Below, piece by piece: positions 9,249-17,126 of a DNA stretch of 19,189 bases. The stretch is taken from assembly GCA_038230695.1 (NCBI GenBank), contig JBBRMT010000074.1, forward strand, positions 1-19,189. The letters are read 5' to 3'. Position 1 is the stretch's first letter; every line of letters begins with the position of its first letter. Made by a program: the position numbers and the translations under genes. The DNA is from QHBQ01 sp038230695 (GTDB lineage Bacteria; Chloroflexota; Chloroflexia; QHBQ01). Below the pieces are notes generated by a model. It was not told the DNA's origin. It worked only from the letters and a program-made list of their open reading frames with translations, and ran no database searches.

Positions 9249-12200
9249 ATGCCCGATGTCCCTGACGACAAGAACAATCCACCATCGTCGCGCAACGAGC
9301 CGCGCCTCGACTGGCTTGCAAGCCCCGACGATGATTTTAGCTGGGACGATGATCGCGAATCGCCGCCCAAGCCGAAGAACAACCCGCTGGCGAGGCTAAC
9401 CACCCCTGAGACGGCCGTGGCCGCCGATACGCCGCTAGTGGACACCACCCCCACTGCATCGCCCGTCACTGATAGCGTGCTGGCTAGCGAAGCTGCGCCT
9501 GCCACGGTGCAACCCGCCGCCGACAACAATGTAGGGGCGCAATTCAATGCGCCAAGCGCTGTTCTGGAACCCGCTGCCGCAGACAACAATGTAGGGGCGC
9601 AATTCAATGCGCCAAGCGCCACTGCCGCAGACAACAATGTAGGGGCGCAATTCACTGCGCCCATCGCGCAACCTGCCACCACCGCCCCTGCTTTCGAGGC
9701 CGGTGCCAATCTGCAATCTGAAATCAGTAATCTGCAATCCCCCCTCCACCATCGGGTACGTCTGACGAATAGCAAAGCTGACGATGCCGGGCCGGAGCTA
9801 GCCAGCATCACCGCCGCTGACACAGACCCCAATCTGCAATCTGAAATCAATAATCTGAAATCTGACGAGCAGTTGCTACCCCCGCCCACCGCTGGTCGTC
9901 GCCTGATCCAGACCCGCGAGGGATGGCTGTTGCTCGCACTGATTGTGATCGCATTCCTATTGCGCTTCAACGGACTGCTCTACGATAACAATGGCAATGG
10001 ACAACCGCAGCTTAACCATCCTGATGAGCGTTTCATCACCGGGGTTGCCGTTCGTCCGCACTGGGATCCCGGCACCCCTCTCTCCGCCCTGTTCAACGCC
10101 GACAACAGCCCGATCACCACCCGCCCCGGCTGGCAGGATTACACCTATGGCAGTCTGCCCATCTATATCACCCGCATCGCCGCTGAGGTTGCTACCCGTG
10201 TGAGCGGCAAGCCCTGGTCCAGCTATCCCGATATAGCCTTGGTCGGTCGCTTCATGTCCGGCTTGGTGGATATAGGCACCATGTTGCTGGTGTTCCTGAT
10301 TGGCCGACGGCTTTACAGTACGCGGGCAGGGTTGTTTGCCGCCGCGATCATCTGCTTCAGCGTGCTGAACATCCAACTCGCCCACTTCTTCGCTACCGAT
10401 AGTTTCGTCACCTTCTTCTTCATGTTGACTATATACTTCGCGGTGAAGTATATGCAGGATGGCCGCTGGGGGTCGGCGTTGTGGATGGGCGCGGGGCTGG
10501 GCTTTGCCATCGCCAGCAAGTTTACGATTGCGCCACTGGCGCTGATTATCTTTGCCGCCTTTGCGTTGCGGGCGATTTATGTGCAGCGACCCCAACTGTT
10601 GGGCGCGGCCTTCGAGCGCCTGACCATCCGCCCCTATGCCGCCAACGCCAACGAGTCGCCCTGGAACGCGCTGGGCAGGGTGATACCACAGCTAGTCGGC
10701 AGCCTGGTCGCCTCGCTAGTCGCCTTCGAGATTGGCGAACCCTACGCCCTGTTCCGCCTGCCGCAATATTTCGCTAAGATCGGCGAACAGAACAACATCA
10801 TGAAGGGCATCTCCGACGTTCCCTACACCCGCCAGTACATCGGCACCATGCCAGTCGTCTACCAGATGGGCAATCTGGCGCTATGGGGGCTGGGCATAAT
10901 CATGGGCGCGGTAGTGATGGTTGGCCTGTTCTTTATTCTATTCCGCTATCTGTTTGATCTTCCTGGCCTGATTGGGCTGGCGCGGAGCGAGGGGCGACGC
11001 TTGGGGCGGATGAGCGGCAGCCAGCGCGGCAGCTATCTGCTCACTCGCGGGTTGGGCGCAGCGTTGATTATAGGCGTACTCGCCGTGCTGGTGGGCATTA
11101 GCAAGCCGTTGCTGATTGCCGCAGGCGTGTTCACCGATGGTAGCACGGGGCTGTTGAGCAATGGCTACGTGGTCGGGGCGTTGGCCGGGGTTGCGCTGAT
11201 CGTATTCTTCATGTTGCTGGCCTGCCTGCGCTTCACCCGCCCCGGCGAGGCGCTGCTGTTCATCGCCGCCCTGCCCTACGCTGCGCTCATCTTTACTTTG
11301 CAGGCCAAATGGGCGCGTTATATGCTGCCGCTCGTGCCAATCTTCGCCATCTTTACTGCGGGAGCGTTGTGGACTGCCTACCGCTGGGCAAGGCAGCGAC
11401 AGGCGGCGCGGGCGGGGGCTGAACCCAATCGCCGTAGCGCCTTCACCGTGGCGAATGGGGTGCGACTGGTGGGTGCAATCGCCATCGTGGGCGGCGTGTT
11501 GTGGGCGCTGGCCTTCGAGAATGGTGTCTATGGCGGCACCCCCACCTTCCTGCAAACCCAGCGTTGGGTGGAGCAGAACATCCCCTCCACTGCCACAGTT
11601 GGCACCGAAAGCTGGGATGAGGGTATCCCCGGTGTAGGGCGCGGCGACCCTGCCAACAATATAACCTTCGATATGTACAACACCGACCGCCCTGGCTCCG
11701 TCGCTTTCCAGGCGCTCAATGCCTGGATGAATGGCGGCATGGATCCCCTCACCAACCGCCCCGTTGCCGTGGGCGCTGACTACATTGTGATTGCCAGCAA
11801 CCGCCTGTACATGACCCTGCCCAAGCTGCCCTGGCGTTATCCAACCGCAATTCGCTATTACCAGTTGCTGTTCAGCGGCCAGCTCGGCTATCAGGAGGTA
11901 TTCGAGGCCACCCGCTATCCCTCCTTGTTCGGCTTCACCATCAACGACGACCACGCCGACGAAACCTTCACCGTCTACGATCACCCCAAGGTGATGATCT
12001 TCAAGAAGGTGCGAACCCTGTCGGATGACGAACTGAAGACCCTGTTCGGCAACGCCCTCACCTTGCCGGTAACTGGCGGGCGGGTGAACACCCTGGCGGC
12101 CAACAACCCCGGTCCCGGCGAGAAGCCGGTTATCGCCGACAAGACGATTATGCTCGATCAGCCGGTGGGCAGTCTACCAGTGGTGCAAGATTACGCCTGG

Positions 12201-15200
12201 AACAGCTTCGCCTCCAACAACCAGTGGGTGGCAGTTGCGCTGTGGCTAATCGTCATATATCTGCTCAGTTTCATCACCCTACCGCTCACCTGGGGCATCT
12301 TCCGCTGGCTGCCCGATCGTGGCTACGCCTTCAGCAAGGTGCTATCCCTGGTGCTGGTCGCCTTCTTCGCCTGGCTGATGTCCAGCCTGCATCTGGCGAT
12401 GTTCGATGTGTGGGCCATCCTGGTCAGCGTAATCATTGTTGGGCTAATGAGCAGCTATTTCCTGGTGCGGCAGCGGCACGAGTTCCTCGCCTGGATGCGT
12501 AGTCACGTCAAACTGATTGTGGCGATCGAGGTGATGTTCCTGCTAGCCTACTTCTTCCAGCTATGGCTACGCACCTTCAACCCCGACCTGTGGGGGCCTT
12601 CATACGGTGGCGAACGGCCGATGGAGTTCGCCTTCCTCAACGGAGTGCTGCGTTCACCCTATATGCCGCCGCAGGATCCGCTCTTCGCCGGTGGCACCAT
12701 CAATTATTACTATTACGGCTACGTGCTGCTGGCGGTGCTGATTAAATTGACCGGCATCATCCCTACCCTGGCCTTCAACCTGAGCATGGCGCTCATCTTC
12801 GCTCTCGCCTTCAGCGTAATTGCTAGCATCGTCTACAACACGGTGGTCTTCGCCCAGCAGCGCAACCGCAACCGCGACACAAGCGTGGATTATCCCCGCT
12901 TCAGCGCCACCGGCCTGCGCTACGGCGTTCTGGCTGGCACCCTGGCAATGCTGGTCAGCAACGTATTTGGGGGGATTCAGGCGCTATTCACCATCAGCCC
13001 CGGTCTTTATACTTGGGCGCATAATCAATTGGTGAACATGGGGGTGGACCCAGGCCGAATGGCTGAGGGTATCCAGAACGGCTTCAACTTCTGGACCACC
13101 AGTCGCATTATCCCTGGCACCATCACCGAGTTCCCCTTCTGGAGCTTCCTCTACGGCGACCTGCACCCCCACCTAATCTCTATCCCGGTGCAGGTGATGG
13201 CCCTGGCCTTCGCGCTCAACTTTGCCTTCGACAAGGGCATGGGCGCACGCTGGCGGCGGGTTGCCACCAACGCCCATACGGTGCAGGACAGCGTCGCCAA
13301 CTTCTTCACCCGCAGCGGGGCGCAGTGGAGCGACAGCTTCGCGGTCGGCGCATTGCGCTTCCTGGCCCTGACTATCACCGTTGGGTCGCTAGCGGTAATC
13401 AACTCGTGGGACTTCCCCACCGCCATCGTGGTCATCTTCGGCGGCCTGCTCATCCCGCTGCTCATCCGTGAGCGGGTAAATGGCCGCTTGCGGGCGCTAA
13501 TCAGCTATCCCTCCGTCTGGCTAGGCACGGGCCTGCTGTTTGGCGCGATCGTCGGCGCGGCCTTGACCCTCTACCTGCCGTTCTACATAAACTTCAAGGT
13601 GCTGTACAGCAAAATCGCCTTCATCATCCCCGGCAAGTCGGTAGTGCCAGGCGGCGACTTCACCTTCCAGCGCACCCAACTGAGCGAGTATCTGGTTATC
13701 TGGGGGCTGTTCGTGCTAATTGCCGTAGCCTTCCTCATCCTGCGGTTGCGCGGCGTGCGCTTTGCCACCGAGGGTGCGCCAATACATACGTTGCGCCCCA
13801 GCGCGGTCAGCGGCTTCGTTGCGGGCGGCTTCGGTGGCAACGGTAGCGGCAGTGATGGTGATCAGCCTGAAAATACCGACTCCTCCCCCGCTGATGGATG
13901 CAGGGAGGGGATGCAGGGCGAACAGAGGCTCGCCCCTACAGAAGATGACTTGGCGGCGCAAGACCTAACTCAGCAATCCCCCGCTCCCGTGCGCGGCACA
14001 ATGCGGATACGCGCCTCGGAGACGCACCAGGTATTGAGCGCGGGCGTGCCGCCATCGGCAACGATTGTAGCGCCCACTAACGGCGCTGAACCAACCAACG
14101 GTGTATATGGCATTGCACCGAGCAATGGCATTGAACAGGTCAACGGCATTGCTCCAACCAATGTCGTTGAACCAACCAACGACATTGAACCAACCAATGG
14201 GGTTGAATCAAGCAATAGTGCCTATACACCAACGGCTATAGGGGCGCAATTCATTGCGCCCAGCACGGATGCGCCTGATGTATTGACCGAGGGAGAACCG
14301 TTGCTCGCCACAACAGACGTAACCATGCCCGATCAGGGCGAACCACGGTTTGGCCCTACATATTATGAAACGAAGGTCGAGCCGCTAACGCAGCCATCCG
14401 CGCCCAGCCATCCGCGTACCGTAAGTGGCGTGGGCCTCAGCGTGGCTTTGCCTGGCGTGGTACCCTGGCTCTTGCTTGCCCTGACCATCATTCTGGCGGT
14501 GATTATGTACCTGCCGCCGTTTAACGAACGGCTACTCGGCTTCCTCAGCCTGATCATAGGCATGGCAATAGTCGTAACCTTCGGACGGCGTAACGACCGC
14601 GCCGGATTGGCGACTGGCCTGTTCCTGCTCGTCGCCCTGGGCATCACCACCGGCACCGAACTCGTCTACCTTGCCGATCACCTGCAAGGTGGCGACCTCT
14701 ATCGCATGAACACGGTGTTCAAGTTCTACGAGCAGGCATGGATCTACTTCTCGCTGGCCGGGGCGATGGGCCTGTTCTATATCTTCGACGGGCGTGACGA
14801 GGCGTTGCTGCCGCCACTGGCGGAGAGCGCGGCGCAAGCCGCCGTGGTTGGCGACGACCCCCAGCATCTGATTAGCAGCGAAGACCTGGCCGCCGATGAA
14901 GATATTACCACCACCGATATACTAACCAGCAGTGAAGCCGCGCCCGCCCACCCCTTTATGATCAGCGAGTGGGGGCAGAATGGCCTGGATGAGGATCCCG
15001 CCGCTGCGCCATACCCTGCACCCTACACTGCCGCGCACAGCACGAACGGCAACAATCCCACCACAGACGAACCCCTAACCAGCGTATGGGCGCAGCACGG
15101 CAATAGCGATACCAGCAATGCAGACACCCTCGCCAGCAGCAACGGCCACGTTGCCGCCGATACCGAACTCACCAGCGTGACCGCGCCAGTTATCGTAAGA

Positions 15201-17024
15201 CGCGCCCGCATTACCGGCCCGCTATCTGCCGATGCCACCGCCGAACAACCGCCGATGCCGTTCATCGCCAGCGAGTGGGGGCAAACCGGCAACGATGTCA
15301 CTGACCAACCCGCCGTCGCCAGCGACTATGCCACTGGCAGCAATAGCAGCGACCCAGTTGTATCCACCGACCAGCCCGCCATCATCAGCGACTATGCCGC
15401 TAGCAGTAACAGCAGCGCACCGATTGTATCCACCGACCAGCCCACCGTTGCTAGCGACTATGCCACTAGTAGCAATGGCAGCGAACCACTTCCGCCAACT
15501 GCATCACTTGCGCCGCTGGATGAAGCCGCAACCATGCCCCCGCCACAATGGCATGATGATGACACCGCTGCATCCACCGCGATCAACAACCAGCCCGCCG
15601 ACGACCAGCCAGCCGACGTACCGACGATGACCTATGCCGAAGCCCGCGCCGATGAAGCGATGGCCGCGCAGGGTGTGGAAATCACCGCACCACCTACCGC
15701 TGCTGATGAAGAAAAACAGGCAGCCGCATTGCCACTACTAACTCAGCCCTCAGCCCTCAGCACTCAGCGCCCTGAGGCAAGGGGCTGGTGGGCGCAGCAG
15801 ATCCATCCACCGGCGGGTGGCGCATCCGCCGTGTTCCGCTTTATCTTCACCCCGCTGTTCCTGATTCTGCTGCTGCTCAGTCTCGGCTTCAACGTCTTCG
15901 GCACCAAGGATCGGCTAGAGCAACGCTTCGACAAGAACCCGCCGCTAGGCACCCTAAATGGGATGGATTGGATGAAGACCGCTAGCATTGGCTACAAGAG
16001 CGGCACCATCGTCTTCCATTACGAGTACGATGCAATCAACTGGCTGCTTGCCAACGTGAACGGCACGCCGGTGGTAGCCCAGGCCCCCGAAAACTACTAC
16101 CGCGAGGCGGGCGACTTCGTGGCGGTGTTCACCGGCTTCCCCACCATTATCGGCCCGCAGCACGAGGGCGAACAACGTTACTCCTGGCAGGTTGACGAAC
16201 ACAACCGCGATGCTGATAACCTGTTCAACCCGAACACCGATGTGGCTGGCACCCAACTGCTGATGAGCAAGTACGACGTGCAATACATCTACGTCGGCCA
16301 GGTGGAGCGGCTCAAGTACAATATCGCCGCCTCCCAGCCCAACAAGTTTGATGATATGGTGACAGCGAAGCAATTGACGAAGGTCTACAGCAACGCGCAG
16401 GTTGCCATCTACCACGTAGTAGGCAAGCCGCAGCAGCAGGCTGGCACCGACCTGAAGGCAGGTCCCCGCCCCAGCCCCACGCCACGCCCAACCGCTACGC
16501 CGTTCCCGCCTGGTTTCGACACCAAGCTGGACGCGCTTCGCAAGAAGGTGGCCGACGACCCCAACAACGAGCAGAACCTGCTCGACCTGGCGGCTTATCT
16601 GAAGGGTAAGGGCGATGCGGATGGCGCGATCGCCCAGTTCCAGGCGGCGGTCAAGATTAAGCCCGACGACGTGGCCGCCTGGCAGCAGATGGGCGACCTG
16701 TTGCACAGCCAGGGCCGCGACGACGATGCGATTGCCGCCTGGAAGAGCGCCACCGACAACGCGCCCAACTCGCCCGATGCCTGGAACAAGCTTGGTATCG
16801 CCTACCGCGATTTCAGGCAGGATTATAGCAGCGCCGCCGATGCCTTCAATAAGGCAGTTGCTGTCAACGCCGGGTTCGTGGAGGCCGACTATAATCTTGG
16901 TCTAACCCTGGAGAAGCAAGGCAACACCGACGGCGCGAAGAAGGCGTACCAGGATTGCATTAGCAATGCTTCCAGTCCCGACTGGAAGCAACGCTGCCAG
17001 GACCGCCTCAGCGCCTTCCCGTAA
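9249..17024 (+). CDS. Giant GT39-like glycosyltransferase / DUF2298 (YYY) / TPR membrane protein
   Basis: A 2591-residue polytopic membrane protein. Residues 1-222 are a hydrophilic, repeat-built N-terminus. Residues about 225-930 resemble GT-C enzymes of the PMT/ArnT type, which transfer sugars from polyprenyl-phosphate donors. HPDERF (257-262) follows the first span, where the family's acidic motif lies, and the segment ends in a soluble region with TVGTESWDEGIPG. Residues about 980-2400 are DUF2298 (Chlor_Arch_YYY), with INYYYYGY (1151-1158), DLHPH (1304-1308), NSWDFPT (1385-1391) and NTVFKFYEQAW (1821-1831). This core is split by disordered linkers at about 1508-1735 and 1852-2190. A Pro/Thr hinge (PRPSPTPRPTATPFPPG) leads to about four TPR-like repeats at 2422-2591. 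The neighbouring gene is a single DUF2298 paralogue. A role in surface glycan or glycoprotein assembly is likely, but acceptor and donor are unknown. Confidence 0.9.
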   Translation: MPDVPDDKNNPPSSRNEPRLDWLASPDDDFSWDDDRESPPKPKNNPLARLTTPETAVAADTPLVDTTPTASPVTDSVLASEAAPATVQPAADNNVGAQFNAPSAVLEPAAADNNVGAQFNAPSATAADNNVGAQFTAPIAQPATTAPAFEAGANLQSEISNLQSPLHHRVRLTNSKADDAGPELASITAADTDPNLQSEINNLKSDEQLLPPPTAGRRLIQTREGWLLLALIVIAFLLRFNGLLYDNNGNGQPQLNHPDERFITGVAVRPHWDPGTPLSALFNADNSPITTRPGWQDYTYGSLPIYITRIAAEVATRVSGKPWSSYPDIALVGRFMSGLVDIGTMLLVFLIGRRLYSTRAGLFAAAIICFSVLNIQLAHFFATDSFVTFFFMLTIYFAVKYMQDGRWGSALWMGAGLGFAIASKFTIAPLALIIFAAFALRAIYVQRPQLLGAAFERLTIRPYAANANESPWNALGRVIPQLVGSLVASLVAFEIGEPYALFRLPQYFAKIGEQNNIMKGISDVPYTRQYIGTMPVVYQMGNLALWGLGIIMGAVVMVGLFFILFRYLFDLPGLIGLARSEGRRLGRMSGSQRGSYLLTRGLGAALIIGVLAVLVGISKPLLIAAGVFTDGSTGLLSNGYVVGALAGVALIVFFMLLACLRFTRPGEALLFIAALPYAALIFTLQAKWARYMLPLVPIFAIFTAGALWTAYRWARQRQAARAGAEPNRRSAFTVANGVRLVGAIAIVGGVLWALAFENGVYGGTPTFLQTQRWVEQNIPSTATVGTESWDEGIPGVGRGDPANNITFDMYNTDRPGSVAFQALNAWMNGGMDPLTNRPVAVGADYIVIASNRLYMTLPKLPWRYPTAIRYYQLLFSGQLGYQEVFEATRYPSLFGFTINDDHADETFTVYDHPKVMIFKKVRTLSDDELKTLFGNALTLPVTGGRVNTLAANNPGPGEKPVIADKTIMLDQPVGSLPVVQDYAWNSFASNNQWVAVALWLIVIYLLSFITLPLTWGIFRWLPDRGYAFSKVLSLVLVAFFAWLMSSLHLAMFDVWAILVSVIIVGLMSSYFLVRQRHEFLAWMRSHVKLIVAIEVMFLLAYFFQLWLRTFNPDLWGPSYGGERPMEFAFLNGVLRSPYMPPQDPLFAGGTINYYYYGYVLLAVLIKLTGIIPTLAFNLSMALIFALAFSVIASIVYNTVVFAQQRNRNRDTSVDYPRFSATGLRYGVLAGTLAMLVSNVFGGIQALFTISPGLYTWAHNQLVNMGVDPGRMAEGIQNGFNFWTTSRIIPGTITEFPFWSFLYGDLHPHLISIPVQVMALAFALNFAFDKGMGARWRRVATNAHTVQDSVANFFTRSGAQWSDSFAVGALRFLALTITVGSLAVINSWDFPTAIVVIFGGLLIPLLIRERVNGRLRALISYPSVWLGTGLLFGAIVGAALTLYLPFYINFKVLYSKIAFIIPGKSVVPGGDFTFQRTQLSEYLVIWGLFVLIAVAFLILRLRGVRFATEGAPIHTLRPSAVSGFVAGGFGGNGSGSDGDQPENTDSSPADGCREGMQGEQRLAPTEDDLAAQDLTQQSPAPVRGTMRIRASETHQVLSAGVPPSATIVAPTNGAEPTNGVYGIAPSNGIEQVNGIAPTNVVEPTNDIEPTNGVESSNSAYTPTAIGAQFIAPSTDAPDVLTEGEPLLATTDVTMPDQGEPRFGPTYYETKVEPLTQPSAPSHPRTVSGVGLSVALPGVVPWLLLALTIILAVIMYLPPFNERLLGFLSLIIGMAIVVTFGRRNDRAGLATGLFLLVALGITTGTELVYLADHLQGGDLYRMNTVFKFYEQAWIYFSLAGAMGLFYIFDGRDEALLPPLAESAAQAAVVGDDPQHLISSEDLAADEDITTTDILTSSEAAPAHPFMISEWGQNGLDEDPAAAPYPAPYTAAHSTNGNNPTTDEPLTSVWAQHGNSDTSNADTLASSNGHVAADTELTSVTAPVIVRRARITGPLSADATAEQPPMPFIASEWGQTGNDVTDQPAVASDYATGSNSSDPVVSTDQPAIISDYAASSNSSAPIVSTDQPTVASDYATSSNGSEPLPPTASLAPLDEAATMPPPQWHDDDTAASTAINNQPADDQPADVPTMTYAEARADEAMAAQGVEITAPPTAADEEKQAAALPLLTQPSALSTQRPEARGWWAQQIHPPAGGASAVFRFIFTPLFLILLLLSLGFNVFGTKDRLEQRFDKNPPLGTLNGMDWMKTASIGYKSGTIVFHYEYDAINWLLANVNGTPVVAQAPENYYREAGDFVAVFTGFPTIIGPQHEGEQRYSWQVDEHNRDADNLFNPNTDVAGTQLLMSKYDVQYIYVGQVERLKYNIAASQPNKFDDMVTAKQLTKVYSNAQVAIYHVVGKPQQQAGTDLKAGPRPSPTPRPTATPFPPGFDTKLDALRKKVADDPNNEQNLLDLAAYLKGKGDADGAIAQFQAAVKIKPDDVAAWQQMGDLLHSQGRDDDAIAAWKSATDNAPNSPDAWNKLGIAYRDFRQDYSSAADAFNKAVAVNAGFVEADYNLGLTLEKQGNTDGAKKAYQDCISNASSPDWKQRCQDRLSAFP
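9516..9662 (+). repeat. three in-frame TGTAGGGGC palindromic repeats in coding sequence
   Basis: Near-identical units start GTAGGGGCGC at 9531, 9591 and 9639, each containing GGCGCA and TGCGCC as inverted arms around ATTCAA or ATTCAC. The upstream text ACAACAAT is duplicated with them. Spacings are 60 and 48 bases, both multiples of three, so each is read as DNNVGAQFNAP or DNNVGAQFTAP. One of the three forward frames of the unit contains TAG and is avoided. Confidence 0.9.
9707..9741 (+). repeat. in-frame heptamer array, CAATCTG-type, copy 1
   Basis: Five 7-base units: CAATCTG, CAATCTG, AAATCAG, TAATCTG, CAATCCC. Three heptamers make seven codons, so the array encodes the quasi-repeat NLQSEIS-NLQS. 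The same array design recurs at 9830. Confidence 0.85.
9830..9864 (+). repeat. in-frame heptamer array, CAATCTG-type, copy 2
   Basis: Five 7-base units: CAATCTG, CAATCTG, AAATCAA, TAATCTG, AAATCTG. It encodes NLQSEIN-NLKS in the same frame as copy 1, 123 bases (41 codons) downstream. The two arrays flank a short unrelated segment in the disordered N-terminus. Confidence 0.85.
13916..13940 (+). repeat. reverse-sense TGTAGGGGC repeat in linker A, copy 1
   Basis: A 25-base unit starts GGGCGAAC and ends CGCCCCTACA, the reverse complement orientation of the TGTAGGGGC family. It is translated QGEQRLAPT and sits just after a C-rich/G-rich inverted pair (about 13881-13910) similar to the terminator hairpin at 4994. 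Confidence 0.75.
14070..14222 (+). repeat. 18-base tandem repeats encoding PTNxxE units in linker A
   Basis: Imperfect hexapeptide units (PTNGAE, PTNVVE, PTNDIE, PTNGVE, SSNSAY, with variants SNGIEQVNGIA between) are encoded by CCAACCAAyG...GAA blocks of 18 bases. The clearest run is at 14155-14222. It fills the middle of the disordered linker that interrupts DUF2298. Confidence 0.8.
14237..14261 (+). repeat. TGTAGGGGC palindromic repeat in linker A, fourth in-frame copy
   Basis: GGGCGCAAT (14242-14250) and ATTGCGCCC (14253-14261) form a perfect 9 bp inverted repeat with two bases between. It is read AIGAQFIAPS, the same frame as the three copies near 9531-9662, although 4.6 kb away. Confidence 0.85.
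14291..14315 (+). repeat. degenerate reverse-sense repeat in linker A, copy 2
   Basis: GGGAGAACCG...GCCACAACA matches the 25-base GGGCGAAC...CCCTACA unit at most positions and is read EGEPLLATT. It lies 375 bases (125 codons) after copy 1 and 45 bases before copy 3. Confidence 0.6.
14336..14360 (+). repeat. reverse-sense TGTAGGGGC repeat in linker A, copy 3
   Basis: A 25-base unit GGGCGAACCA...TTGGCCCTACA is read QGEPRFGPT, in the same frame as copies 1 and 2. Confidence 0.75.
14955..15290 (+). repeat. three spaced SEWGQ-type motifs in linker B
   Basis: FMISEWGQNG (from 14955), LTSVWAQHGN (from about 15075) and FIASEWGQTG (from 15261) recur with spacings of about 120 and 185 bases inside a long acidic, Thr/Ala/Asn-rich linker. 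A conserved Trp in otherwise disordered sequence suggests a short binding motif. Alternatively it is the remnant of a duplicated block. Confidence 0.6.
15300..15497 (+). repeat. 66-base tandem repeat, three copies, in linker B
   Basis: Units begin at 15300, 15366 and 15432, exactly 66 bases (22 codons) apart, each starting TDQPA or TDQPT and continuing with SDYA, then SSNSS or a similar Ser/Asn tract. The third copy degenerates at its end (EPLPP). The sequence is acidic and Ser/Asn-rich. Confidence 0.88.
15741..15768 (+). repeat. in-frame heptamer array, CTCAGCM-type
   Basis: Four 7-base units (ACTCAGC, CCTCAGC, CCTCAGC, ACTCAGC) encode TQPSALSTQ. They lie at the end of linker B, about 80 bases before the membrane span FIFTPLFLILLLL resumes. 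Confidence 0.85.
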
Positions 17025-17045
17025 ACTCGCATTGGTAGGCCACCA

Positions 17046-17069
17046 GGCGTGGTTCATCATGCCCCTACA
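17046..17069 (+). repeat. TGTAGGGGC-family repeat in the spacer between the two DUF2298 genes
   Basis: The segment GGCGTGG...ATGCCCCTACA is the reverse orientation of the family. Its closing GCCCCTACA block matches the coding copy at 13931-13940. It starts 22 bases after the stop of the giant gene. Confidence 0.55.
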
Positions 17070-17082
17070 AAATCAAGCCGTA

Positions 17083-17110
17083 TTCTACCTTCTACCTTCT
17101 ACCTTCTGCT
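17083..17110 (+). repeat. heptamer tandem repeat, TTCTACC x3 plus one variant
   Basis: TTCTACC is repeated at 17083, 17090 and 17097, followed by the variant TTCTGCT (17104-17110). It abuts the ribosome binding site AGAGGAG (17111-17117) of the next gene, so unit-number changes would alter the leader. Confidence 0.85.
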
Positions 17111-17126
17111 AGAGGAGTATCATTAG

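Noticed and set aside
9516..9864. CRISPR array suggested by repeated units near the giant gene start
   Set aside because: Units are few and of mixed type, spacers are unequal and coding, and no cas gene is present.
10938..11984. 348-codon minus-strand ORF opposite the giant gene
   Set aside because: It is antisense to the glycosyltransferase module, Gln/His/Gly-rich without motifs, and typical of a GC-driven shadow.
14070..14222. Asn-rich PTN repeats as a glycosylation-sequon array (N-x-S/T)
   Set aside because: Most Asn residues are followed by Gly, Val or Asp and then a non-Ser/Thr residue, so sequons are not enriched.
9249..17024. The giant ORF as an assembly fusion of separate genes
   Set aside because: The frame is open throughout. 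Domain order (GT, YYY core, TPR) makes sense, and no internal start with a good ribosome site or terminator was seen at the domain boundary near 12060-12190.
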